NCBI GenBank assembly: GCA_903913865.1
Contig: CAIWMU010000051.1
Span: 1 to 60,890 of the forward strand
Origin: an uncultured Verrucomicrobia subdivision 3 bacterium
Lineage (GTDB): Bacteria; Verrucomicrobiota; Verrucomicrobiia; Limisphaerales; UBA8199
Direction of reading: 5' to 3'
DNA: 60,890 nt
Shown here in pieces: positions 46,501 through 53,547 of this stretch (the first letter of the stretch is position 1; each line of letters starts with the position of its first letter). The notes beneath the pieces are model-generated. The model had not been told where the DNA came from. It made no database searches and saw nothing but the letters and a program-made list of their open reading frames with translations. The translations under genes and the position numbers were made by a program.

Positions 46501-49026
46501 ACCGCTGGCCAGTTGTACCCAACTGGACAGAGCGGCGATCGGGTTGCCCGTCAGGGTCGCAGAGCCAAGAGCCTGGGAGTCCAGATAAACGGTCACCCGG
46601 TTGTTCGTCAACGTCAGCGCCACCTGGTAACTGGAATTCTCAACCAGCCGCGACGCCGTCAGGGTGACGTTGGTAAAGCCGATGGCCGGCGTCGCGATGA
46701 TGGAGAGCGCCAGGCTCCCGTTACGAATGGCAACGCCAAGATTGGTGACACCCGGGACGGCCAGCGCCAGCAGGCTCGCGTTGCCCACCTGTGCGGGAGT
46801 GATCTTGAATTCGATGGTGGCCACCCCTCCGTTGCTCAAGGCCAGCGGGAGCTGGAGCCAATTGGCGACCCCGTCGAACGCGATCTGGTTTGGCATTGGA
46901 TAGGCCATGGTTCCCGTGGTCATCAGCCCGCCCTGACCTGCTACCGTGCTGCCCGTGGCCTTGTCGGTTATGGAAAAGGAGGTTCCGGATGGATCAGCGG
47001 GATCCCGGCTTTGCAACCCCTCCGAAGTGAGCAGATGGGTGAGCCCCCCTTCGGTTCCGGTCAGGGGTACCGACATGTTCACGGCCAGCGTGACGGCCGG
47101 GATTTCCGTTGACCAAACCTGGAAGGCGTTGAACCGCCCCAGATAGCCGGCCAGCGACTGCGCTGCGGCTCCACTCTGTCCCAGCCGCCCCCCGACAACG
47201 CACTGACCATAGGTGACCCTCCCGACGGCTTGGCCGTTGAAACTCGTCACGGTCGAGGTGGCCTGCAGCACCCCGTTCAGAAAGAGCTTGAGACTGCCTG
47301 AACTGCTTTTGGTGAACGCCACGTGCGACCAGACGTTCGGTGCGAGGGTGTCCTTCGATGTGAGCAACGCCGAGCCAGTGGTGCCATTCGTCAGCACCGA
47401 GAGGCAGAGTCGGTTTGTGGATAAGTACAGGCACGCCTGCACCATCGCCTGCTGCGGATAATCCAGCCACGCCGCAAGATTTTGCACGTTGGTGAGGGTC
47501 GCTGGATTCACCCACATCTGCACGGTCAGCCCCGGATCCAATTCCGTCTCCAGGGAAATCTGGGTGTCCAATCCGTTAAACTGCAGCTGGGCAGGAGCCG
47601 CGAAGGGCTGCAGCGGTGTCCCGACAGGCCAGTAAACCTGCTGGGCCGAAACGTAGGCCCCGTTCGTGCTGGACACCACCCGCACCGGCACCATCCACAC
47701 ATCCGTCGCGTTTTGATATTGCACCAGCGCCCGGCCTTCACCCAGCGGCGAGAGGGTGGAATTCTGGGAACTGAAGCCCAGCACCTTTCCGGGACTGTCC
47801 TCCCATACCACCGACGCACTGTAACTGCCTGGAATCTGGGCACGCGGGCTGTTGGTCAGGTTGCCCGCGTCGAAAACGAACAGGTTCGCCTGTGCATCGC
47901 CCGGCCAATAGATGCCATACCAATCCACCTCGTAGGGCCAAATGACTCCCAGCGTGCCGGTCCGCTGCCAGAGCAACTGCGTTTTGCTGGTGTCCCCCAG
48001 CGCGTGCGAACTGTCGGTGTTGACCGCCACCGCAAACACCTGGCCGTAAAAATCGGAACCGGCTGCCGTCCAGCGGGTGACATAGTCACTGGCCTTGGCC
48101 GTGGAAACAGATATGGCTGAATCATTGGCCACGCTTGCCCCCTCGTGGGGGAGCAGCCGGGAGCCGAGGGTGACATAGGAATTATACACCACCGGCCCGC
48201 CAACATACACGACCTCATACGCCACACTCCGCGAGTAGCTGGAGGTGTCAAAATATTCGACAATGAAGTAACCCGTCTGGTTTCGGGAGCGGAGCAGGTC
48301 GTTGTCGTCAATCCAGGTCGCCGCCAGGTTCATGTTCGTCACGGCATTGACGCTGCGGCCCGACCGCCCATCCGGTGTGTCCTGCGAGTTGATGGAATCA
48401 AAGTTGGGAACAGTGATGTTGTAGTGGATTTTCCCATACACACCCTTGAGGGAGACGGCATAGTCGCTGTTGTCTGGTGACTTGTTCGGATTCGTCTGAA
48501 CCGCGTTGACGGTGCTGTAGTTATCCGTCCAAAACAGCCGCGAGGCCAGCTTTGAGGGAACCGATCCAATATTGTACGTAACCGTATTGGACCCGCCGGT
48601 GATCAGGGGCCAGGCAACCCTCACCGCCCCCCCCTGCGCAGCGATAAGCTGCTTTGTGGAGGGTAGGTAAAAGGCTCCGTTCGCCGTCAGCACCGTCGGA
48701 GCCACGGTCGTGTCCACCATCGGCGGCGGATTGATGGGATCGCCAAAAGTGAAGTCGGGCTGGCCCGAGGTGAAATTGGCGCCGGCCGACCAGCTGGCGA
48801 TCTGGTAACGCTTCGTCCCCGCCTCAGACGGACGGTTGGTGGGTGCGAACACGTTGCCGCTGAACGTGCTCGCGAAGGCGTTCTGGTTCGTGTTCCCCGA
48901 CGGCATGACACTCGGGTTGGCGTAGTTGGGTGTCGTGAGGTAAGTCTGGGCCGTAGCCGAACTGACCAGCCCGCCCAGGCAGGTCCAGCCCAGAAGCACC
49001 CGCAAGATAGAGAGTTTGCTCAGCAT
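40525..49026 (-). CDS. Giant secreted LamG/PA14 protein with Tc-toxin-A-like C-terminal region
   Basis: A 2833-aa exported protein. Signal peptide SILRVLLGWTCLGGLVSSATA; a beta-rich N-terminal region; LamG-like modules near residues 480-640 and 705-870 (LTVQMWVNPATL; VATIEFKITPAQVG); a PA14-like module near 930-1065 (GHYTFGVNSDDGFRVTIG). From about 2080 it is strongly helical with long heptad-rich stretches. A Gly/Ala-rich hydrophobic segment (GLANGGDMSFPARIGMAVAD and on to FGSFAASMA) lies between two of these helical stretches. Then follow RSFRNEALQNYGAAYDMAARY and an end NVQDIKIHLQTYSYS. This order resembles the channel, linker and TcB-binding end of Tc toxin A subunits (inference from memory of TcdA1). 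No TcB/TcC-type gene is in the window. It lies 40 bp after the collar-type gene. Confidence 0.7.
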   Translation of the reverse strand: MLSKLSILRVLLGWTCLGGLVSSATAQTYLTTPNYANPSVMPSGNTNQNAFASTFSGNVFAPTNRPSEAGTKRYQIASWSAGANFTSGQPDFTFGDPINPPPMVDTTVAPTVLTANGAFYLPSTKQLIAAQGGAVRVAWPLITGGSNTVTYNIGSVPSKLASRLFWTDNYSTVNAVQTNPNKSPDNSDYAVSLKGVYGKIHYNITVPNFDSINSQDTPDGRSGRSVNAVTNMNLAATWIDDNDLLRSRNQTGYFIVEYFDTSSYSRSVAYEVVYVGGPVVYNSYVTLGSRLLPHEGASVANDSAISVSTAKASDYVTRWTAAGSDFYGQVFAVAVNTDSSHALGDTSKTQLLWQRTGTLGVIWPYEVDWYGIYWPGDAQANLFVFDAGNLTNSPRAQIPGSYSASVVWEDSPGKVLGFSSQNSTLSPLGEGRALVQYQNATDVWMVPVRVVSSTNGAYVSAQQVYWPVGTPLQPFAAPAQLQFNGLDTQISLETELDPGLTVQMWVNPATLTNVQNLAAWLDYPQQAMVQACLYLSTNRLCLSVLTNGTTGSALLTSKDTLAPNVWSHVAFTKSSSGSLKLFLNGVLQATSTVTSFNGQAVGRVTYGQCVVGGRLGQSGAAAQSLAGYLGRFNAFQVWSTEIPAVTLAVNMSVPLTGTEGGLTHLLTSEGLQSRDPADPSGTSFSITDKATGSTVAGQGGLMTTGTMAYPMPNQIAFDGVANWLQLPLALSNGGVATIEFKITPAQVGNASLLALAVPGVTNLGVAIRNGSLALSIIATPAIGFTNVTLTASRLVENSSYQVALTLTNNRVTVYLDSQALGSATLTGNPIAALSSWVQLASGLAEGPYAGVISDLRIYSAARSASEIAGDILSPGDLTDSTLQQLYTFDSPSPTVAPPSVPGFGVRNVESKIQFSDISTAETVLADPSKDGPTFGAVAPVINFLDNGQSQHFGGDAAFPGLAVGVGYGWLAVEANGVISILTNGHYTFGVNSDDGFRVTIGTNQFLYAGMRGGADTLATFSLTAGSYPVRLTYFQGLSDSAVEFFAAPGDYTNFSSAFRLVGDTANGGLAVTYTLPGPTNGNAFALADQARGWTATYYGSPALGAQLSFADMPEVTGGIVRSGTAYHAAVYQAEGRILPVNDLPTNRVLQVWWPSTYTAPYLDTPLQFPGQVNNYVLMDPLVAPTLVVAGQNTSRGYEIPSSWTSPVVYYGNDPTRTGFNPNEEHAMIIGSSVYALRWDLNGDNTSHNYVLLQYQDSDQGYQTFLQPIWIVPTNSQYPSFDSTLNVGQLLQAPMPLPDLPASTNSHVVSGTDPNHRLYQDRQFAFWAISAVTTGTNYDGANVAWWYPMQPSFYWPTTIAAGGSVPFGDSTSGKPIRYSTQWPTPTPVLALGQTLSDAVPSADGNGYLPAVAGQLSVDVLYDAAKLNNNRTTVVLEDPSTTSATSLSRLVGLPATEVNYGLTYFTTLPAHLRNRVYWDPVALKLNLTGKIVRPVTGFPYVEPAWLSPSDCQTLLGLSTDSQWQTAVGNLRRTANLVGSAETPFTELVLTPTSQTGGYVTLGVNTRTNLNLRGVPVAVYPMFVDTNRLYTGVINSIYSDNAFDQYMVMRHSGDFGGDPSQFTFDWRYTFPVDGRVPNSNPSSDDGWISHAPATAGLNNVVFGGPGLLTLQDLYFTVRWRSMAAGSPNTNWSSWTDPVLVQSWLTRAMNGINPYTQRVNNLAASQPDLSTSLLTGAGKRYVGDVPLNTENADQYGLIEIYETLLGQARNISIDAGYSDDNVNASLLESASKLNDLYNILGDEAFSDAQDPTVAWGNRDLNDILHGSRASSLFPFEGEVPNLNEETLALLRGRDNTSSTPVSTYPVYNRLYWNFTGGINTGEPAYAVNYGTPSVAGDPTGSITAADAAKLYPQGHGDAYGHYLTALSEYYRLLANTNFTWRPRTQVVPVEGVNVTFYYEDEKRMASTAAQLGRVALMVAHETFKKDFSFNPSSQVPLFQDSNTNRAWSASEWCNRSSQLSYINWAVLNSLLPAATDFDTAETISRATVPGLSQVADNVSALQDLADAIDRGDSPMQVSANVVPFDLDPALLDNGISHFEQIYGRAVSALSSAYNALQQSCQAALDLRRQNTSLESFRRQVIQRETELNNQLTDLYGTPYADDIGPTGAFITGYSGPDLYHYNYIDPGIFDPATAGAVTNLSVALQYSLTGDKQDILAAVGTKVTYSVNREGIPVIPSNWNGSRAIYGKIQDAVSAYIHAWTSLRAAVANQQNHGNELASQLQRLQDHSAYSDHYGAIGDSLGRAILTEQMIQNALDSTLKSLDIFEAEMKAAYAASKDPIPASFIVGLANGGDMSFPARIGMAVADLIGEETIGAAKNAASFGSFAASMAISQMTSLLDDNATALADAEYQSQVAMTSSILLSKVNADRDSVYAAAVDCRHAWQTYVSLIAKGNRLQSDLTTFRAENASRVQQARYGESIFRSFRNEALQNYGAAYDMAARYAMAAAKVYDFETGLLDPTVVTGRSGDFLGSIIRAEQIGDMVDGQPQLAPEGANTLANVLAQMRANWTTLKGRFSINNPTLESHALSLRWEAFRIGNAPGTAMQHDYDTTWQNKLYTCKVADIRQVAEFKNFCQTYSPMQTNEPAIVIRFSTEINQGKNLFGLPLSSGDTYYDPTHFTTKIRGSAISFFNYNGGTSNLLTTTPRAYLFPVGTDRQRTPMDGGATVRDWHVVDQVWPIPYPSAAGNVSLSLQDLGTDNVHLLRKFPEMLAYDSADLASRPAVSYDSRLVGRSLWNTSWCLIIPASSLSSSTSTSLDTFIQNVQDIKIHLQTYSYSGN

Positions 49027-49066
49027 AAAGAAAGGTCTCAGGTAAGATTATCGGCTTCGTGAAGCC

Positions 49067-50200
49067 TCAGTTGGTGCGCATGATGTAGGCCAGCGCGTAA
49101 TACGGGGGCAGGGTCGCCACCGGGTCAGTGCTGGAGGTCGCAGTGGTGGTGCCCGAGCGCGCGTAGTAAGAAGTGCGGAGAACATACGACAAACTGTTGT
49201 CCCAATCCCAACCACTCTTGGAGCCCGGTTGATAATTACCGCCATCCGCGCCGGCGCCGAGTCCTTCAGGCCCCGCCCCATTCCAAGAGACGTTGGATTC
49301 GGCCCAAACCGTGTCCCTATACACGTGTTTGTGGTCGGGAATCTGACTGCCCCCCAGAGTGACGCTCGTCTGCCCGCCCGCGACCCCGGGGTTGTAGGTC
49401 CTGCCCGCCCCGACAACAAACCGGTCACGTAAATCCGGTGTGCCTGTGGTGCCATCGCAGAGATGCCATCCGGCCGGGATGCTGGTCGTGGCCCCCGACC
49501 ACATAAGGATGCCACCCACAGGCACAAATCCGCCTCCCGTGGTGCCACCTGTGCCAATGGCCAGGGTGCCATTCAAATTCACAGGCCCGGCCAGTATCGT
49601 AGTGCCATTGAGCGTGGCCGATCCGCCGGCCGTAAAGCTATTGGCTGTGGTGAGAGGACCTGAAATCGTCGACGCGGCTGTGCTGGCCGGGATGAAATAG
49701 GACGAGGCACTCTGGCCGTTGAGCTGCGTCGCATTGGTGGCTGTCGCCGCATAGTCGGCGATGCGGGCGCTGTGGGCCACCACGGCGTAGGCGGAGGAAA
49801 GGAACAGCAGCCGTGGCGCGATCTCCTGCGGGCTGGACACCACCCCGGCCGTGTCGGCGGTCACTGTCAGACCCAGATAGGGCGTCGTGGTGGAGCCCAG
49901 CGTATCGCTGAGATCGGTGTAGGTCGCCCCGGCGATGGGACTGCCCGAGTTCGGCCCCAACTGCGCGTTGAAGGTGCCGGCGTTGACCACCACACTGGCG
50001 TTCTGCCCCCAGAGAAAGGTCGAGCCGCTGGCGGTTGAATAAATTTTGAAGGAAATGGTGTAGGTTCCATCTGCAACGCTGGCACCCGCGCTATTCAACA
50101 GTCTCCCCTGGTAGTTGACTGTCAGCGGCGCATCGACCGCCCGCAGGAGGCTCCCGAGGAACATGGCAACGATTAATACAAGGCTAAGTTTTATTTTCAT
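49067..50200 (-). CDS. Exported phage-tail-collar-type protein
   Basis: A 377-aa protein with a signal peptide (KLSLVLIVAMFLGSLLRAVDA), which phage tail proteins lack. An N-terminal beta-sandwich (VNYQGRLLNSAGASVADGTYTISFKIY, common in exported collar-like proteins) is followed by a repetitive region and a C-terminal tail-collar domain from about 225: VPVGGILMWSGATTSIPAGWHLCDG, TPDLRDRFVVGAG, QIPDHKH and ALAYIMRTN are the classic blocks. Collar domains form trimeric receptor-binding tips. The gene lies 40 bp before the giant Tc-like gene and 20 bp after the 830-aa gene, so a structural partnership in one secreted complex is likely (inference). Confidence 0.85.
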   Translation of the reverse strand: MKIKLSLVLIVAMFLGSLLRAVDAPLTVNYQGRLLNSAGASVADGTYTISFKIYSTASGSTFLWGQNASVVVNAGTFNAQLGPNSGSPIAGATYTDLSDTLGSTTTPYLGLTVTADTAGVVSSPQEIAPRLLFLSSAYAVVAHSARIADYAATATNATQLNGQSASSYFIPASTAASTISGPLTTANSFTAGGSATLNGTTILAGPVNLNGTLAIGTGGTTGGGFVPVGGILMWSGATTSIPAGWHLCDGTTGTPDLRDRFVVGAGRTYNPGVAGGQTSVTLGGSQIPDHKHVYRDTVWAESNVSWNGAGPEGLGAGADGGNYQPGSKSGWDWDNSLSYVLRTSYYARSGTTTATSSTDPVATLPPYYALAYIMRTN

Positions 50201-50220
50201 ACACTATTTTGTTAATAAGG

Positions 50221-52713
50221 TTAACGTAAAATCGGATCCTGACTGACACGGGTGAGCTGAAACGTTCCGCCGACGGCGATGGGCTCCCGCCGGGGACCGT
50301 AGACCGCCTCAAAGTAGGTTCCCTGGGCCGAGCCGTAGGTCCAAAGTGGCACAGAGGGCACCGCTGCGAGATTGAGCAGTCCGGAACTGCTCGCACGGAC
50401 CACATCCGAGGTCGCGGCGAGGTCCGCCACCGTCCCGTTGGACGCCTGGCCCTGCAGCCTCATGACGATGGAGTTCGAGCTGTAAAGCTCGGGTGTCAGC
50501 ATGATCTGGGGCACCACCTGCCAGGACATCGTGGTGTTGCGCACCACCACGTCATTAAGTTGACCCTGCAGGCTTTTCACCGAGTTGGTCGCCGTGTTGC
50601 CAAGCCACACAGCGGACGAATCTGCGTTGAATGTCCCGTTGTCCAGACTGGGCAGGTACCCGCTACTCGCAAGCACTCCGTTGATGTAAATCTGGCCTAC
50701 CATCCCGTCATACGTTGCCACCACATTGAACCAGCTGTTCAGAGACACCAGATTGGTCGTAACCAAAAGCCCCGGCGACGACGCGGCGTTGGTTCCCACC
50801 GTCAGGGCCAGAGTCCCTGTGTTTCCCTGCAGGCCGAGTCTGAATTGGGCGCCGGAAGTCTTGTTGGTCAGGAGCACGAGCGTTGCACCGTTCTGCTGGT
50901 AACTGGTCAGGTTCGCCCAGAACTGAACACTAAACGAGCCGAACGCCACGGTGTTCGTCATGGGAGAGGTGATCACATATTCACCGTTCGTCCCGGTGAA
51001 TTGCAGCGGAGGCGTGCTGGGGCTGAAATTCTGCACATCGCCGCTGTTTCCGAAGTAAAAGGTCACGCTCCGGGTCACATCAAACGACTCCACGGCGGAT
51101 GCCACTCTGTTGCTGTAGGTTTCATCCATATTGTTATGGTCAGGATGATACGCATGCACGAACGGGTTCACCGGATGGTCGTAGGGTATGGTGAGTGTGG
51201 CCGAAAGAGTTGATCCGAACGCACCGGACATGGCCGTCGGACCGATGGGCGGCCACATGGGCGCGCTTACGCGGGACGTCAAGGTGGCTCCAGCAGCCAA
51301 TCGCGTGGGGCTGGAGTAAAGCTGCGTCACGTAACTGGACCCGGTCCAGGCTTGCGCGAAACAGGCCTGCTGGATCACACGTGGCACCCCGTTGGAATCC
51401 ACATGAATCATCACCCGCATGCTCAGGGGTGAAGAAACTGAGGATAGCGGATTCATCGATATGTCGGGAGCGCTGTTGCCCGCTATGAAACCCGGGTTGT
51501 TGACGGAGGACAGCTTGATGTTGCCGACCCACAGCCCGGAACTCGGCACGTTGGATGCTGCGACCGTGGTGACGTCCCTTTTTCTTCCCGTGCCCAGCAG
51601 GCTGACGCGGCTCAAGTCGAGCGGACTCCCCACCACAGGGGCAACCAGAGCCACCAACTGGCGGTAGCCGGTGGACGCTTCGGTGACTTCAATCAGGCTT
51701 TGGTAGGTGGCATTGGTGTTCTTGCTGGGAGCAAGCAACGATGTCGCAAGTCCAAGAGTGATGGTTTGGGAGGCCCCCGGAGCCAGGGTGACATCCACAC
51801 CCTTGCTGATCAATTGGGGCTTGTAGGTGCCGTCCGGATTCAACAGAAGGGCGGCTGCGGGAACGCTGCCGGCAAACTCAGGCGACCCGACCGGCGGCGC
51901 TTCCGAGGCCACCAGCGCCAGATGCAGCTTGGCCGTAACGCTATCCATGTTGTTCGCCAGCGTCAGCGTGGGTGACTGCCCGCCGTTGATAAACTGAACG
52001 GAGTTCATTTCGCCTTGGGCTGAGACGCTCAATGGATGCGGGTTGGGCCGGTGCCCGTTCAGCACAATCCAGTAGGCCATGCCGGGCACAATGCTGGTGG
52101 TCTGCGGATACCGGATCTGGGTCTCCTTGGCCCGCAACGGACTGATGCTGTAGAATGAGGATGAACTGCCCGCTGTCGTGGTCAGCTCCGGGATATGACC
52201 GAAATACCGGGCGAAACTCACGCTGCCGGTGGGGACAATGGGACATCCAGCCAGAGTCATGTCCAATGGCAGCCAATCCGTGTGCGGCGGCACGGGAATC
52301 CCCTTGATCAGCACGGTTAACGGGGCCGAGTTTGTCGCCAAATGGATGTAGTAACTATTCCCGCCCCGCACCTGCGCCAGAGTCCTCAGAAACTGTTTGG
52401 GGCTGTTCTTCGGAAACCACATCAGCCAGTGGTCCTGCTGGCCATTACTGCCAACGACGCCATTCGTGGAAGCGCCCGATGTCGATGTCTGCGGGTAGCG
52501 GTTGTAAAGCCAGACGCTCTCAATGTTGGTCATGGAACCAAAAACCGCATCACAGTCGGCGTTGGCCGGTGTCACCTGCAGGAAAACCGGGTTGTAGCCG
52601 GGAACGAGCGGCAGGTTTTGGGTGACCCATTGCGCCCTCACGCTGCAGGCCGCCAGCAGGATTGACGCGCCAACAATTACAATCAAACGACCGGTTGCGA
52701 TTCGCATAAGCAT
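50221..52713 (-). CDS. Large secreted LamG-domain protein, first gene of the cassette
   Basis: An 830-aa exported protein. The signal sequence (LIVIVGASILLAACSVRAQ) could be cut as a lipoprotein at LAAC or as a normal signal at VRA. The N-terminal 260 residues (LPLVPGYNPVFLQVTP, WLMWFPKNSPKQFL, GGNSYYIHL) are not recognised. A LamG-like module lies at about 560-720 (NTVAFGSFSVQFWANLTS, SWFNVVATYDGMVGQIYINGV). The end (VYGPRREPIAVGGTFQLTRV) looks like a C-terminal beta domain. Start at ATG 52713; ATG 52707 is equally possible. All four genes 52713 to 39639 run the same way with gaps of 7-40 bp, so this is the promoter-proximal gene. Confidence 0.75.
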   Translation of the reverse strand: MLMRIATGRLIVIVGASILLAACSVRAQWVTQNLPLVPGYNPVFLQVTPANADCDAVFGSMTNIESVWLYNRYPQTSTSGASTNGVVGSNGQQDHWLMWFPKNSPKQFLRTLAQVRGGNSYYIHLATNSAPLTVLIKGIPVPPHTDWLPLDMTLAGCPIVPTGSVSFARYFGHIPELTTTAGSSSSFYSISPLRAKETQIRYPQTTSIVPGMAYWIVLNGHRPNPHPLSVSAQGEMNSVQFINGGQSPTLTLANNMDSVTAKLHLALVASEAPPVGSPEFAGSVPAAALLLNPDGTYKPQLISKGVDVTLAPGASQTITLGLATSLLAPSKNTNATYQSLIEVTEASTGYRQLVALVAPVVGSPLDLSRVSLLGTGRKRDVTTVAASNVPSSGLWVGNIKLSSVNNPGFIAGNSAPDISMNPLSSVSSPLSMRVMIHVDSNGVPRVIQQACFAQAWTGSSYVTQLYSSPTRLAAGATLTSRVSAPMWPPIGPTAMSGAFGSTLSATLTIPYDHPVNPFVHAYHPDHNNMDETYSNRVASAVESFDVTRSVTFYFGNSGDVQNFSPSTPPLQFTGTNGEYVITSPMTNTVAFGSFSVQFWANLTSYQQNGATLVLLTNKTSGAQFRLGLQGNTGTLALTVGTNAASSPGLLVTTNLVSLNSWFNVVATYDGMVGQIYINGVLASSGYLPSLDNGTFNADSSAVWLGNTATNSVKSLQGQLNDVVVRNTTMSWQVVPQIMLTPELYSSNSIVMRLQGQASNGTVADLAATSDVVRASSSGLLNLAAVPSVPLWTYGSAQGTYFEAVYGPRREPIAVGGTFQLTRVSQDPILR

Positions 52714-53051
52714 TTAAATAAATCTATTCACTGGTATGTCCGGGTAAAATGATCACTGACCAACAAAAGACCGGCATGCCCCCAACACACGCGCTGCCGC
52801 GACTGTATTGTGCCGCGGTTTAGTTGTGGCAAGGGGGCAAGGGCAAACGGCAGGGGTGCCTGAAACATCAGCCGTTCCCGCAGGGCCGGAGTTTAATAGA
52901 ACGGCGGGGATGGCTAAGGTTTTTTGAGCGATCAATAATTTCAGCCTAATGCAAGCATTCAGAAAATCTTTGACCTGGGTCAAGGAATTGCATTTTAGCG
53001 CGTTTCCAACAAATATGTAGCTTCTTTTTGTCGATGTGTTAAACTTTGCAC
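52714..53051. other. Intergenic region with an FNR-like dyad
   Basis: About 340 bases before the cassette. No coding frame. It should contain the cassette's promoter on the minus strand, which I could not assign. The only clear element is the dyad at 52971-52984. Confidence 0.5.
52971..52984. promoter_or_regulatory. Crp/Fnr-type dyad
   Basis: TTGACCTGGGTCAA: arms TTGAC and GTCAA with a 4-base centre, the geometry of Fnr/Dnr-family sites (TTGAT-N4-ATCAA). It lies about 260 bp before the secreted-protein cassette and about 70 bp before the IS630 remnant. Confidence 0.35.
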
Positions 53052-53540
53052 ATGAGAGCCATTCCAGTTCCGGTGCGCGAGCGGATCATAAAACTTTACA
53101 GTGAAGGCAGGACAACGGTCGAGATCGCCGCCAGCCTTGGCTACTGCGTGGCCGCCGTAAGGCGGGTGCGCCAGCAATATGAAGCACGCGGCACACTGGA
53201 GCCGCAGACCCACCGATGTGGCCGAAAATCCCAGCTGACCGAAACGCGCAAAAAGCGCCTGATCCAACTATTGGAGCAGCGGCCCGACGCCACGCTCGCG
53301 GAACTGGGCGCCGAGATGCAACGGCCGAAGTCCACCATTGACCTCTGGCTCACAACGCTTGGATGGAGCTCAAAGCATAACGCTGCACGCCTCCGGGCAG
53401 TCACGGCCAGACGTCGTCGAGCAAAGAAAGCAGGCTCTGAAGAGCCGGGAGCCCCGGAATGCCCGCCAGCTGGACAAGGCATCCAGCGCCGCACTCGCCA
53501 CCGTCACACCAAAGGACTGTGACGGATTCGTTTTATATGA
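53052..53540 (+). pseudogene. IS630-family transposase remnant, frameshifted and truncated
   Basis: The frame from ATG 53052 encodes the N-terminal DNA-binding part of an IS630-family transposase: VPVRERIIKLYSEGRTTVEIAASLGY, RQQYEARGTLEPQTHRCGRKS, DATLAELGAEMQRPKSTIDLWL. Around 53370 the similarity passes to the +1 frame (ITLHASGQSRPDVVEQRKQAL, the start of the catalytic half) and stops at about 53540, directly beside the end of larA. The DDE catalytic domain is missing. A programmed frameshift is used by some IS630 elements, but loss of the catalytic part makes this a dead fragment. No terminal inverted repeats were found. Confidence 0.8.
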
Positions 53541-53547
53541 CCCCCAT

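Noticed and set aside
49067-50200. Prophage tail module
   Set aside because: The collar protein has a signal peptide, and no other phage structural, packaging or lysis genes lie nearby.
52740-52960. Riboswitch-like G-rich leader before the secreted cassette
   Set aside because: G-rich stretches are present, but I could not fold a known riboswitch core or find a terminator or sequestered ribosome-binding site.
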